Assembly (NCBI RefSeq): GCF_000142805.1
Contig: NC_013079.1
Span: forward strand, 434,001 to 498,000
Direction: 5' to 3'
DNA: 64,000 bases
Source of the DNA: Lachancea thermotolerans CBS 6340
Lineage: Eukaryota; Ascomycota; Saccharomycetes; Saccharomycetales; Saccharomycetaceae
The stretch's first letter is position 1. Every line of letters starts with the position of its first letter. The notes under the pieces were generated by a model, which saw only the letters and a list, made by a program, of their open reading frames with translations, made no database searches and was not told where the DNA came from. The translations under genes and the position numbers were made by a program. This document shows positions 20,733 through 29,261 of the stretch, one piece after another.

Positions 20733-21010
20733 TGTTGTGCTCAATCAAGTCTCCCGATGATGTTCTTCACAATAGTACAAATGCCCACTGTTCTAGAATA
20801 GACGATAATCCCGGAAAGTTCCAAGCCCTGCTTAGTTTCCAAGCGCTATGCCGTAAGCACTAAAGATATATCTAGGACTTTACTGTCTCGTTATTGCAAG
20901 TTCCCGTTGCTTGGCGTCAGTGAAATACAATTGTTAATTATAAAAATTTTCTATACGTGAACATGAAGTATATCTCTTGAAGTGGCTAAACACAGAAGAG
21001 TTATCAAACA

Positions 21011-21622
21011 ATGTTCAGAAGCGCTTTCTCGCCAGTGCTGAAGCAGTCTGCGAGGTTTCAGTCAAACCATGCCGCTGGTGAAGCCTCAAATGTTGCGAAG
21101 AAGTTGCCTATCAATGTTGAGGCAGTGTACCATGCGCCATTGAGGGTGCCCGTCAAACACGGAGATCTCATAGCCGATCTCCAATTGCGGTCCTACGACC
21201 ACGAGAATTTAGACTTTTTCTCTGATTTTATTCTTAGAGCGGGCTTCTACCTTGGAATGCCACTGACAGGGCCAAAACCTTTGCCTACCAGAAGAGAGAG
21301 ATGGACAGTAATAAGGTCGCCGTTTGCTCAGGCCAAGTCCAAGGAGAATTTTGAGAGACACACGCACAAGAGACTCGTTCGAGTTTGGGATACCAACCCT
21401 GAAGTTGTAGAGCTATGGCTAAGTTATATCTCAAAGTACTCGATACCAGGAGTTGGAATGAAATGTAACCTTTACAAAAAGGAAGGCTTGAAACTCTCGC
21501 AGGGCCCGGAGCAGAGCACCCTGTTGGCCTCTCCAGAAAGATCGAAATCCCTTGATGAAGCTGTTGGGGAGAAGGTCCTCGAGCTGCTAAATAGTGAGGA
21601 CTTCAAAAAGCACATGCAATAG
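21011..21622 (+). CDS. RSM10: Mitochondrial small ribosomal subunit protein uS10m
   Basis: The 203-residue protein has a short basic presequence ([17 protein letters not shown]) and a uS10 domain at about residues 40-150. Recognisable features are the [20 protein letters not shown] strand-helix and the loop [22 protein letters not shown], which in bacterial S10 contacts 16S r[14 protein letters not shown] follows. It belongs to the mitoribosome small subunit. In S. cerevisiae it is YDR041W. It ends 65 bp from the stop of convergent YBR062C. Confidence 0.96.
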   Translation: MFRSAFSPVLKQSARFQSNHAAGEASNVAKKLPINVEAVYHAPLRVPVKHGDLIADLQLRSYDHENLDFFSDFILRAGFYLGMPLTGPKPLPTRRERWTVIRSPFAQAKSKENFERHTHKRLVRVWDTNPEVVELWLSYISKYSIPGVGMKCNLYKKEGLKLSQGPEQSTLLASPERSKSLDEAVGEKVLELLNSEDFKKHMQ

Positions 21623-21687
21623 GCTCATTTCAAAATTAGTAAACCTGTATATATTTAACTGGACCAAACGAGGATAACAATTCGAGC

Positions 21688-22205
21688 CTACCCATACATT
21701 CCCCAGTCTTCCTCCAGCTCCACATTGCTGATGTCAACTTTTGGCTTGTGCGAGAGAACGTCGTCACGACACAGGGGACAAGTTCGACTTTTAGATAGCC
21801 ATACCGCTACGCACTCCAAATCGAAGCGGTGGCTGCAATGAGGAAGTTTAACTACAAGTGGGTGTGTATCATCTAGGTAACCACAACAGCATATGCTGCA
21901 GGCGTCGGCGCCTTTCAGATCGCACTTATTAACTCGAGGTAGCGAATCTATAAAAGTCTCGGGACAGCCCTCTTCTTTTTCATTCAAAAGCTCCTCTTGC
22001 ATAGACTCGGGAATTAGTTGTGCGAGTAGTTGCAGTAGAGCGGTTGAACTCCCATCCTCTTGATATAGGTTTCGGATTTGCGCCCTCAAATCCCTTCTGG
22101 AATTAGAGTTTCCTGAGGTGTTATGTTCCTCTGGAAGGTTGAACTCGTTAGTACGATCAATCTTCAAATTCGGGGAGTGCTTAACATACCCTCATAGGTC
22201 GACAT
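21688..22205 (-). CDS. RING-H2 ubiquitin-ligase-like protein YBR062C, spliced gene with a 16-nt first exon
   Basis: The gene has two exons: exon 1 is 22190-22205 (16 nt, encoding MSTYE plus one base) and exon 2 is 21688-22130. Joined they give 152 residues beginning MSTYEEEHNT, closely matching the spliced S. cerevisiae YBR062C product. An RING-H2 finger is visible at about residues 89-132 (CSICC...LPHCSHRFDLECVAVWLSKS...CPLCRD), and the protein ends EDWGMYG like its homologue. A reading from the ATG inside the intron would give a plausible but wrong N-terminus. The RING implies E3 activity; S. cerevisiae work links the gene to peripheral functions only, so I propose no specific role. Confidence 0.93.
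22131..22189 (-). other. Spliceosomal intron of the YBR062C gene (59 nt)
   Basis: On the minus strand the donor is GTATGT beginning at 22189, the branch site TACTAAC covers 22147-22153 and the acceptor CCAG ends at 22131. The branch-to-acceptor distance is about 16 nt. Removing 59 nt makes the two exons join in frame with a GAG codon across the junction. Confidence 0.94.
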
Positions 22206-22544
22206 ATTTGAAATGGTTTGTCCTTTAACTTGAACCTTATTCAGTACAAGAGCTGTATCTATATAGTACTAGATCCTGCCGTGAACACGGATAACATACC
22301 ACTCGAACATAACATTTACTATCAAGAAGCGCAGCTGTTGGTCACATGATACTTCCTATCTCACTGAGCTAGTAGGATATTGAGAGTATGAGCTACAGAA
22401 TACTGAGTCCGAACACTTCCTTGCAAGCGGCGGTTGTTTAAATGCAGTGCGGAATTTGAAAAAGTCACACCTTCAAACCACCTCGCCTTGTGTGCGACAT
22501 TGGCGTAGGTGCAGTGATCTTCAAGCCAAGTGCGACGTAATATA
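22206..22544 (-). promoter_or_regulatory. Spacer between ECM2 and YBR062C
   Basis: These 339 bp hold the ECM2 3' end and the YBR062C promoter. A GTCACATGA near 22340 resembles a Cbf1/CDEI half-site, but no AT-rich element or CDEIII follows, so it is not a centromere. No gene is seen. Confidence 0.35.
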
Positions 22545-23561
22545 TTAAAGCTCAATGTCTTTGACTCTTCTATTCCGTTTCTTGTCTTTGGAAGAGGGCG
22601 CTCTCTTGGTGACCTTGCCTTGTTTCTTGGTGAGCATGGTATTAGAAGCAGCCGGCGAATTCAAATCCTTTTGGACTAATTTGTCGAGACTTGCTGCAAG
22701 CTTTAAGCACTCCGCGTTCTTTGTGCCCAATGCTGCTCTGTTGAATTGCGACCAGGAAACAACATGAATTCTGGAATTTTGCACAAGTAGCTTCCCTTTA
22801 ATAGATCCAGCCTCGGTCTTGAACGTCGGTACTTGGTCGATAAACTTCTGCGCAAGCTCCAGAGTCTTAAATCTAATCCCCCCGCAACGTGCAGTGTGGT
22901 TGATGATCGTAGAAGCAGAAACAGGGCCTTTCCACGATGCGGTCCCGACAAGCTCTGTGACAGCGTCCACTATAGCCCACTCGGGGATCGAAGGGTCGAT
23001 GTTGTACAGAAAGAACGATGTGCCGTCGCTCAGGGAGCCTTTGAGAGGCAACTTCTTGAGAAGATGCGTGATGTCGAGATCTGCGAGATTTTTCGGCAAG
23101 GGCACGTCGCGCCCAGGCCCTGCAGCGTCAGCTGCCTTACCGCTCTTTTCGACAGCCTCGACAGTGTCTCGTATTTGTTTGAGAGCGTCCGCCGTAGCCG
23201 ACGCGCTGCTAGTGATGCTCGCACCTCCCATCTTAAAGGAGTCGCCGTCTTTCAGCGCGATGAATCTCTTCATCATTTCATTCTGGGCTTCATGTGTGGC
23301 CACCTCAGAGCCCTGGATCAACGATAGCACACGGTCACGAAGCTCGACAGGGATCTGCCACTGCAGATCCAATAAGCAGCACTGGCAAACATTCCGCTGC
23401 TTGGAGCAGTTGTAGCATATCACGGTCCTGTTGATTCTGTGATGAGCTTTGAAGTGATAGACTGTGAACGGTAGAGTACAAATCTTGCACTCGGCGCCGT
23501 TGACAGCCCTCGTAAGGCGCTCCTGTTCCCCCAGGCATGACTTGCAGATGGCAGGCTCCAT
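22545..23561 (-). CDS. ECM2: Spliceosomal factor Ecm2 (Slt11), RBM22 homologue
   Basis: The 338-residue protein (S. cerevisiae 364) opens with zinc-binding cysteine clusters: CKSCLGEQ and CKICTLPF, then CYNCSKQRNVCQCC, within the first 65 residues. These are typical of the Ecm2/RBM22 N-terminus that contacts U6 and U2 snRNA in the activated spliceosome. An RNA-recognition-like region lies at about 170-270 (TSFFLYNIDPSIPEWAIVDAV), and the C-terminus is very basic (KRAPSSKDKKRNRR), a likely nuclear signal. It lies beside YBR062C as on S. cerevisiae chromosome II. Confidence 0.95.
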   Translation of the reverse strand: MEPAICKSCLGEQERLTRAVNGAECKICTLPFTVYHFKAHHRINRTVICYNCSKQRNVCQCCLLDLQWQIPVELRDRVLSLIQGSEVATHEAQNEMMKRFIALKDGDSFKMGGASITSSASATADALKQIRDTVEAVEKSGKAADAAGPGRDVPLPKNLADLDITHLLKKLPLKGSLSDGTSFFLYNIDPSIPEWAIVDAVTELVGTASWKGPVSASTIINHTARCGGIRFKTLELAQKFIDQVPTFKTEAGSIKGKLLVQNSRIHVVSWSQFNRAALGTKNAECLKLAASLDKLVQKDLNSPAASNTMLTKKQGKVTKRAPSSKDKKRNRRVKDIEL

Positions 23562-24910
23562 GGACTAAGCTGAATTACGTTTTCTTCTATACGCAGTCTT
23601 TGACAAGTTAGTTGTTCAAAGGATGAGCCTGTGATCACCATAATGAACATATGAAAAATATTATACTACGTCTACATCCGCGCCTACAATACGCATATCA
23701 TACACAGCTACACTTGCTCACATGGGGCGCAACTAGATCAGGGTTAAAAAGCTGTCAAAGTTTGGTTCCTCATATTAGATCAGTTGAAGAAATTCATGTT
23801 GTTGTTGTAAGTGTTTTTCATCATCCTAGTTGCAAAATCGTAATGCTCCACCTGGAACAATTACTTCATGTGAACAAGTGCGCTAGTATATGCTGCGATA
23901 CTACGTGCCAGAAGGCACTGAGATTTACATCTAGTGTTTTGGGCTAGTGGTATCTATCAAAGGTTAAGGAGAAGATTTTCATGTGGATTTTATGCGCTTA
24001 AATAGTCATTTCGAACGCACTGTTCGGCCCTAAAAAGAAAACAATATAAGCCAAAGGTGCTCAGGGCTTCTATCGTACATCGTGTTTGAATGTCAATTTG
24101 TTAGCAAGTGATGCGGTTTAACTGAACAGCTATGGGCATGGCGCTGTCGGAGCCATGGTAAAGCTAGCCATCGATAGCATGGACTTAACTTCGGGATTTT
24201 GGGGAATAATCGGTAGCGTCACTTTGTGAGTTTTTCTTGCGCATAGGACAGCAGCTTTTAAATTCGCTGTAGTCATAAAAGTCGTACGGTAAGTTTTATC
24301 CACTGGCGCCATCTCCTGGTGACTTATCGTGCCTGTGCACCGTCACGACACTGTCTCTTGTCTTGCTTGAAATCGGCGCTCTATAATATATTTAGCGATA
24401 TATGTTACAGAAGAAAGGTTAGTTATTTTCTAATTTTACATGCATCGACACCAGAGATCACAAATACCTTGCCATTTGCTAGAGAAGACTCGCTGTGCCT
24501 TACGAGACCGCGGCTTGTCGTGTTCCAAAGCTTCAGAAACCAAACTAGGTCAAAGTGCCAATTTTTTGTGTTCCAGGACCATCGTGACGTGCTTGTAAGT
24601 CGTGCTTGGAAGTCGTGCTTGTAAGTTCTTTTCTATGTGTTGAGTAATTTGCATTTTCGAGGTAGTAATCCCTAGAGATAGACCTTATTGTTCCTGTAAG
24701 GCAGCCCAGTCTGTCCAGTAGCGTCCTTGACGCGAGTATGGGGCATTGCATCGCACCTCGCCAGCTGCGGGCTCACGGGCATTGTTACATTCTGTCGCTT
24801 CTCATGAAAAGAATTTAATATTGTTTACAAAGTCAGCGTCGCCTGCCCATATCAACAAGCAGCATTCGATCCTGGTGAGGTGTGTCCATAGAAATGCAGG
24901 CATGCGTTAG
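23562..24910. other. 1.35-kb gene-free region at a change of ancestral linkage group
   Basis: This stretch separates ECM2 (YBR065C) from ARP7 (YPR034W). It must contain the ECM2 promoter and ARP7 3' end, but both would normally fit in a few hundred bases. Open frames are short (at most 101 codons) and show no coding character I trust. NRG1/NRG2, the S. cerevisiae neighbour of ECM2, is absent: I see no C2H2 zinc-finger remnant. A triplicated 13-bp unit lies at 24588-24626. A small unannotated gene or an evolutionary breakpoint scar would fit equally. Confidence 0.45.
24588..24626. repeat. Three tandem copies of a 13-bp unit
   Basis: CGTGCTTGTAAGT occurs at 24588-24600 and 24614-24626, with a one-base variant (CGTGCTTGGAAGT) between them at 24601-24613. 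There is no gap between the copies. It lies in the ECM2-ARP7 spacer. Confidence 0.9.
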
Positions 24911-26110
24911 CTAGTTTGATCCCCGCTCGTTACGCGCCTCGTAGTCACTCTGTGACACCCAATCACCCAAATCCCATGATGGCAGGTTTGCCATGGTAAC
25001 TCCTCCTTGCCAACTTTGTAGCTTGCGGTCTAAGACCAAAGGGTTCGCGAAGGAAGACAGCTTGTATTGTGGGAACTGGTAACTTAGATCGTTGACGATA
25101 CGCTGTTCAAGTCCTGAGATCAACGATGAAGATCCTGTAATTAGAATGTTGGTCAGAAGGGCGGCATGGGTTTGCTCCGGAGTCGTTACATTTGTGGCAG
25201 AAGAACTAGTAGCAGTGGAAGCGCCAGCTTTCTTGACAGACTTGGCAACGATTTCGGAGAGTCCTTCGGCTGCAACAAACTGCTGCGATACGCTTCTGGG
25301 TTGGAAGAGACCCTCCGCGAGCTCGCAGCATTGCTTCTGCGTAAGCGATATCGTTTTCTGCTTTTGCAGCAGAAAGTTTTTGATGTAAGTGAGCCCCATC
25401 ATATCAAGAGCCGCGGAGTCAAGGTCTTGAAGCCTAGAGGGTGCAACTTGTAGCATGTAAGTTTTGAATTCTTGAATCCATGTACGTGAGTTTCGCCAGA
25501 GTGTGAGCGAAGGGTCTTTTCTATTGTTGGGATCACCCTCTTCTTCATCTTTGATTGGAGCTATTTTGGTAAGCAATTCGTTAACTTGCATATCAAGGAA
25601 ATCACCAGCGAACTTTGAGCGCGCAACCGCAGTCTGTACAACAGTGCCGTCAATTATCGGAGTTACAGTGGATTTTGCAGCGCCAACATCCACCACAAGA
25701 GCCGTGTTACGACCAAGGGATAGTGCGACGGCAAGAGGCTCCACAACGAGCTGAAAAACAGGAATTTTCAGCCGACCCAATGCCATCTCAAGGTATTGTG
25801 CACGCACTGCGTCTGGCAAGTCCGGTGCCACGGTCGCAACAACTGGCGTTTCCTCGAGTCGACATCCAAGTCTTTCCTCGCATATCCACCTCCATTGCTT
25901 CTCTAGTGCATCCCAGTTGTATGGCACACCCTGGGCATCCATCATTGTATACACAGGTCCGTCTTCCCCTATCAGCATTCCTTCCACCACGAATTCTAGA
26001 GACCCGTCTTGTCGTTGAACGTAGCTGGATGAACACACAATTTGTGGCATGTCCACATTGGAGAAACCCGCCACAGTCGTGTGTGTACCGTTATGTATAA
26101 CGACGCTCAT
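24911..26110 (-). CDS. ARP7: Actin-related protein Arp7 of the SWI/SNF and RSC remodellers
   Basis: The 399-residue protein begins MSVVIHNGTHTTVAGFSNVD, matching the N-terminal strand of yeast Arp7 (VVIHNGSHRTVAGFSNVE). Further shared segments are LPYNWDALEKQWRW, PVFQLVVEPLAVALSLG, VVDVGAAKSTVTPIIDG and the C-terminal MANLPSWDLG. It has an actin fold but lacks the canonical phosphate-loop pattern of a working actin ATPase. With Arp9 it binds the HSA helix of Sth1/Snf2. It is about 80 residues shorter than the S. cerevisiae protein, missing most of the low-complexity inserts in the second half. Divergent from EAF6 over 130 bp. Confidence 0.94.
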   Translation of the reverse strand: MSVVIHNGTHTTVAGFSNVDMPQIVCSSSYVQRQDGSLEFVVEGMLIGEDGPVYTMMDAQGVPYNWDALEKQWRWICEERLGCRLEETPVVATVAPDLPDAVRAQYLEMALGRLKIPVFQLVVEPLAVALSLGRNTALVVDVGAAKSTVTPIIDGTVVQTAVARSKFAGDFLDMQVNELLTKIAPIKDEEEGDPNNRKDPSLTLWRNSRTWIQEFKTYMLQVAPSRLQDLDSAALDMMGLTYIKNFLLQKQKTISLTQKQCCELAEGLFQPRSVSQQFVAAEGLSEIVAKSVKKAGASTATSSSATNVTTPEQTHAALLTNILITGSSSLISGLEQRIVNDLSYQFPQYKLSSFANPLVLDRKLQSWQGGVTMANLPSWDLGDWVSQSDYEARNERGSN

Positions 26111-26240
26111 TTTCCAAAGCCAAATCCTCGAGTACTGCCTTTCGACTGCCTTTAAAGCACTTTGTTTTCGCGATTCACGTCAACAAGAAGCTTGTTTTTC
26201 TAACTCATCTTTCAACTTTTCATAAAACTATGTAGACCAC

Positions 26241-26549
26241 ATGGACGAGGCACATCAACACTACCAAAAGCTCAAGCAGGAGCTCCAGGAGGCATTGGTG
26301 GACCGTGAGACCCTGGAAAAGCAATGGGACCAAATTCAGCAGGAAATTTTCGATAAGGAAAGTGCTTACCTTACCGGTAATAGCTCTAGCCAGTATGGAA
26401 CCATTGTGAAAGGATTTGACGCCTTTGGTAAGCACATCCACGATTCAGCGCACGCTTTCAGCGACAAGGACCGCATTTTCTCTCTGAGTAGTGCCCGGTT
26501 CGTTAAGCAGCAAGAAGGCGACGATAAGGGAGGCGATGGACAAGCGTAA
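26241..26549 (+). CDS. EAF6: Eaf6, subunit of the NuA4 and NuA3 histone acetyltransferases
   Basis: This 102-residue protein (S. cerevisiae 113) is a short coiled coil (about residues 6-42, [20 protein letters not shown]) followed by the conserved [18 protein letters not shown] segment and a helix containing [15 protein letters not shown]. This is the Eaf6/MEAF6 pattern. It joins NuA4 and NuA3; NTO1, another NuA3 subunit that contacts Eaf6, is also encoded in this window at 44791-46956. The ATG is the first in the frame and the spacing to ARP7 suggests a shared bidirectional promoter. Confidence 0.93.
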   Translation: MDEAHQHYQKLKQELQEALVDRETLEKQWDQIQQEIFDKESAYLTGNSSSQYGTIVKGFDAFGKHIHDSAHAFSDKDRIFSLSSARFVKQQEGDDKGGDGQA

Positions 26550-27903
26550 CCCTGCAGACGTGCGCACCGCGAGAGATTTTTGGCGCTTCGAATTGGGTTT
26601 CTGTCGACTTTCAAACCGTGATTTTAACCTACTTTAGCCATAGATCGCACGCAGCCAGTTCCTGAAGAATTCTATAATGCAAGAGGACGCTGAAAGGCAC
26701 CATCTGTTCGCAGAGTACAAGTTACGGCTGGACTCGCGCTAATCCTATCAAAGTGCACAATACAGGCTGTATCTGACTTGATATATCTGCTAGTCGTGGG
26801 TAGGCCAAGCTGGCGAATGCAGACCTTGCCTTGTCTCAATGAATGCAATTTCAATGAACAGCTCCTTCAGGGAGTTTATTGGCGACAAACACCTTCGGGC
26901 TTTCTGAACCGCCGCCAAAAGCTTTATATGCTTATTACAGCGCATGCGCTTCTTGGGCTTTAGCTATGAGGCTCAGTAATATCACTGACGCTCTCAGAGG
27001 CCCAATTGAGTCGACAAAATACTGGTGGAGCCAAAAAAAAAAAAGACCAGCAGAGACGCGCTGCTTTACAGACCGTTTACACAATCGCTGATTAATTCTT
27101 GATGTTGACAGACTGCAGATATTCCGAGAACAAAGCCTGATGGCGATGGGCGACAGGCCTGCGCTTCCGGTACCATGAGGATATCAAATCGAAATCGATT
27201 ACACCCTAAGATTAATTCCGGTACGTAGCAAACACGCTCGTTTGCATATCAAGAAACATTTCTGCCACATAATTTATTGTGGTCATGGCGCGGAAGCAAA
27301 ATAGAACTCGCTACGAATAACGGTCTGCATCTTACCTCTTCATTTCGATAAATAAACTCGTGAAACCATAATAAAACCAACGGTGGGCTTGATAAGCCGC
27401 GAAATGCACAACTACCACCGTTCTGAATGGTGGTTGCATTTGAAAGCTAATCCCAAGAACTAAATTTGGACCAAAGCTTTGCAAGTAGAATATGTGCATT
27501 ATCATTGCCTTGCTAATTCCCTGTTTGTTTTACGCATGCGCTCAAAGCTCAGCACGGCCCATTGGTACGCCGGGTTGCCTTCGAACACACCAGCCGAAAT
27601 ATAGAGATGCTTAGCCTAGCTCTTGGGCAATCTAGCCCAATACTAACAAGTTTACACTTAGGTGTTCTGGGTAATTTATCGATAGATGACCGCGTCTTCC
27701 GTGGCAAGGTATTGGTCTTTTACTATGCAGCTAGAGAATTATAAACAACCCTAGAAGAATGCAGGAATGGTTGGCCGGCGGGTCCCAAGTAGCTTTTTTT
27801 TTTGTTATTTTCACTTTTATACACGCTAGTAAGTTGATCAAATCAAAAGTTAAAGATTTCCGGTTGCACCTTACAAAACATTAGAGCTTCGATAGAAAAG
27901 AAG
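26550..27903. other. 1.35-kb gene-free spacer EAF6-AIM24
   Basis: Two genes on the same strand are separated by 1354 bp, far above the local average of about 300 bp. I see no ORF with recognisable similarity, no tRNA and no transposon end. The region holds a bulged hairpin (27402-27441) with an alternative partner upstream, an A-run near 27035-27046 and a T-run near 27788-27797. In S. cerevisiae EAF6 and AIM24 are also near neighbours. Confidence 0.4.
27402..27441. repeat. Bulged inverted repeat (potential hairpin)
   Basis: AAATGCA (27402-27408) plus ACCACC (27414-27419) are the exact complement of GGTGGT plus TGCATTT (27429-27441), leaving a 5-nt bulge and a 9-nt loop. Thirteen base pairs could form. 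An upstream AACGGTGG (about 27379-27387) could pair with CCACCGTT (27415-27422) instead, so two folds compete. Confidence 0.6.
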
Positions 27904-29112
27904 ATGAAAGCCGCTGCGCTACGGTTAGGACATGCGAGCGTCGCTAAGCGAAGTATATCTTTGGTAAGGCCTGTCGCAGCGACTGTTGTGCCGGCTCAAA
28001 TGGCACAGAAGCCGGATGCCGAACCGATTTTCGGACAAGAAGACAACAGTGACATTCAAGATGCTCAATTCCGGGTTCTGGGGCAACCTCCAACCCTGTG
28101 TTCTGTACACGTACCTGCAAGCGTATCCCTGCATGTTCGCCGGGGATGCTTGGTTTCACTTCATGGCGTAGGCGAGCAGAATGCGGTTGCTATTTCGCAG
28201 GAGTGGATAGGGCTGGCATGGAACCTAGCTAAGCATGGGTCTTGGCGTGCCGCGCTCTTTCACCAACTAGTCGCACCCCGCGCGTTCAGTGCCCTGGTAG
28301 CGCCTAATGTCAATGGCGGCAAAATAGCTTCATGGTTTGGTGTTTCTGCGCAGCAGTTCCGGACCCTTTGCCTGCTCGACCTCGATGGAACGCAAGACTG
28401 GTGTGTGCTTGGAAAACACTCGCTGATCGCATACGAAGGGAACACTTCCCTACGCATCCAGCGAAGCAGCGTTTGGCCCTCGTGGTTGCACTTTAACCGG
28501 GGAGATTCTGCGCTGCCTTCGACTTATCAACTCATTCAGGGCCGTGGAAATGCGCTTCTAAGCGGCGCGGGGTCCGTATACACTATCGAACTGCCTAACG
28601 AGAATGAGGAGCTGATTCTAAAAGGTGAGCACCTGTTGGCAATCAGTGGCAGGACTCCTAGGGACATCGCCGAAGCTGTCACAGAGTACTCTTTTCCCGC
28701 AGTGTCGGTGCCAGCGATCCCTGAGACGGCGGTGTCTAAAGGTCGTACGCCCATGCCAACATCATCACTATCGGCTTTCAGTACTGCATTGGCTTCTTAC
28801 TCACGAAATGCGGTGTCTTGGCTCAGACACGCTTACACCTCGTATATCAATGGAACAACGAAATACCTTCGGATCCGCGGTCCTAGATTTTTGCTAGTGC
28901 AAAGTGCCCACAACGCTTTTATGCCTGCGACGTCGCCATCTGCAGTTCAACCGCCCTCTTCACCGGTCTCCGTAAAGGCCCCGGCGTCCACTCCTAATTC
29001 CAAGGACTACCTCAGTTACGTGACAGTAGGAAAAGATGCCAGTGTCAGCTTCCAGAGCACTCCCGACTTTAACAAAAAAGTTGCTGAAATCGAAGCCCTT
29101 AAACACAAATAA
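27904..29112 (+). CDS. AIM24: Aim24, mitochondrial inner-membrane protein supporting MICOS
   Basis: The 402-residue protein has a basic presequence (MKAAALRLGHASVAKRSISLVRP) and a jelly-roll-like TRAP/AIM24 domain at about residues 60-340, with CSVHVPASVSLHVRRGCLVSLHG and RGNALLSGAGSVYTIELPNENEE as family-like segments. S. cerevisiae Aim24 (YJR080C) stabilises the MICOS cristae-junction complex. A Pro/Ser-rich linker lies near residue 350 before a charged C-terminus. Gene order with EAF6 (YJR082C) and BNA2 (YJR078W) supports the call. Confidence 0.9.
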   Translation: MKAAALRLGHASVAKRSISLVRPVAATVVPAQMAQKPDAEPIFGQEDNSDIQDAQFRVLGQPPTLCSVHVPASVSLHVRRGCLVSLHGVGEQNAVAISQEWIGLAWNLAKHGSWRAALFHQLVAPRAFSALVAPNVNGGKIASWFGVSAQQFRTLCLLDLDGTQDWCVLGKHSLIAYEGNTSLRIQRSSVWPSWLHFNRGDSALPSTYQLIQGRGNALLSGAGSVYTIELPNENEELILKGEHLLAISGRTPRDIAEAVTEYSFPAVSVPAIPETAVSKGRTPMPTSSLSAFSTALASYSRNAVSWLRHAYTSYINGTTKYLRIRGPRFLLVQSAHNAFMPATSPSAVQPPSSPVSVKAPASTPNSKDYLSYVTVGKDASVSFQSTPDFNKKVAEIEALKHK

Positions 29113-29261
29113 ACTATACACACAATGTCTATATATTCAGTAAACCACGAACTAGTATTTCAGGAGTCGAGGAATAGCTAGTCAGTCAAACTGACGCTTC
29201 ATACTGGCCGAGCGGCACGTATTGGATGACGCCTATCTTGATGTAAAATTTTTTTATTGAA

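Noticed and set aside
24130-24312. 60-codon minus-strand ORF
   Set aside because: It has an ATG but no recognisable similarity, domain or codon bias; short random ORFs are expected.
27221-27661. Possible intron (GTACGT donor at 27221, TACTAAC at 27641, AG at 27661) upstream of AIM24
   Set aside because: The donor is non-consensus, neither flanking exon is coding, and a stop at 27835 closes the AIM24 frame; a chance TACTAAC is expected a few times in 64 kb.
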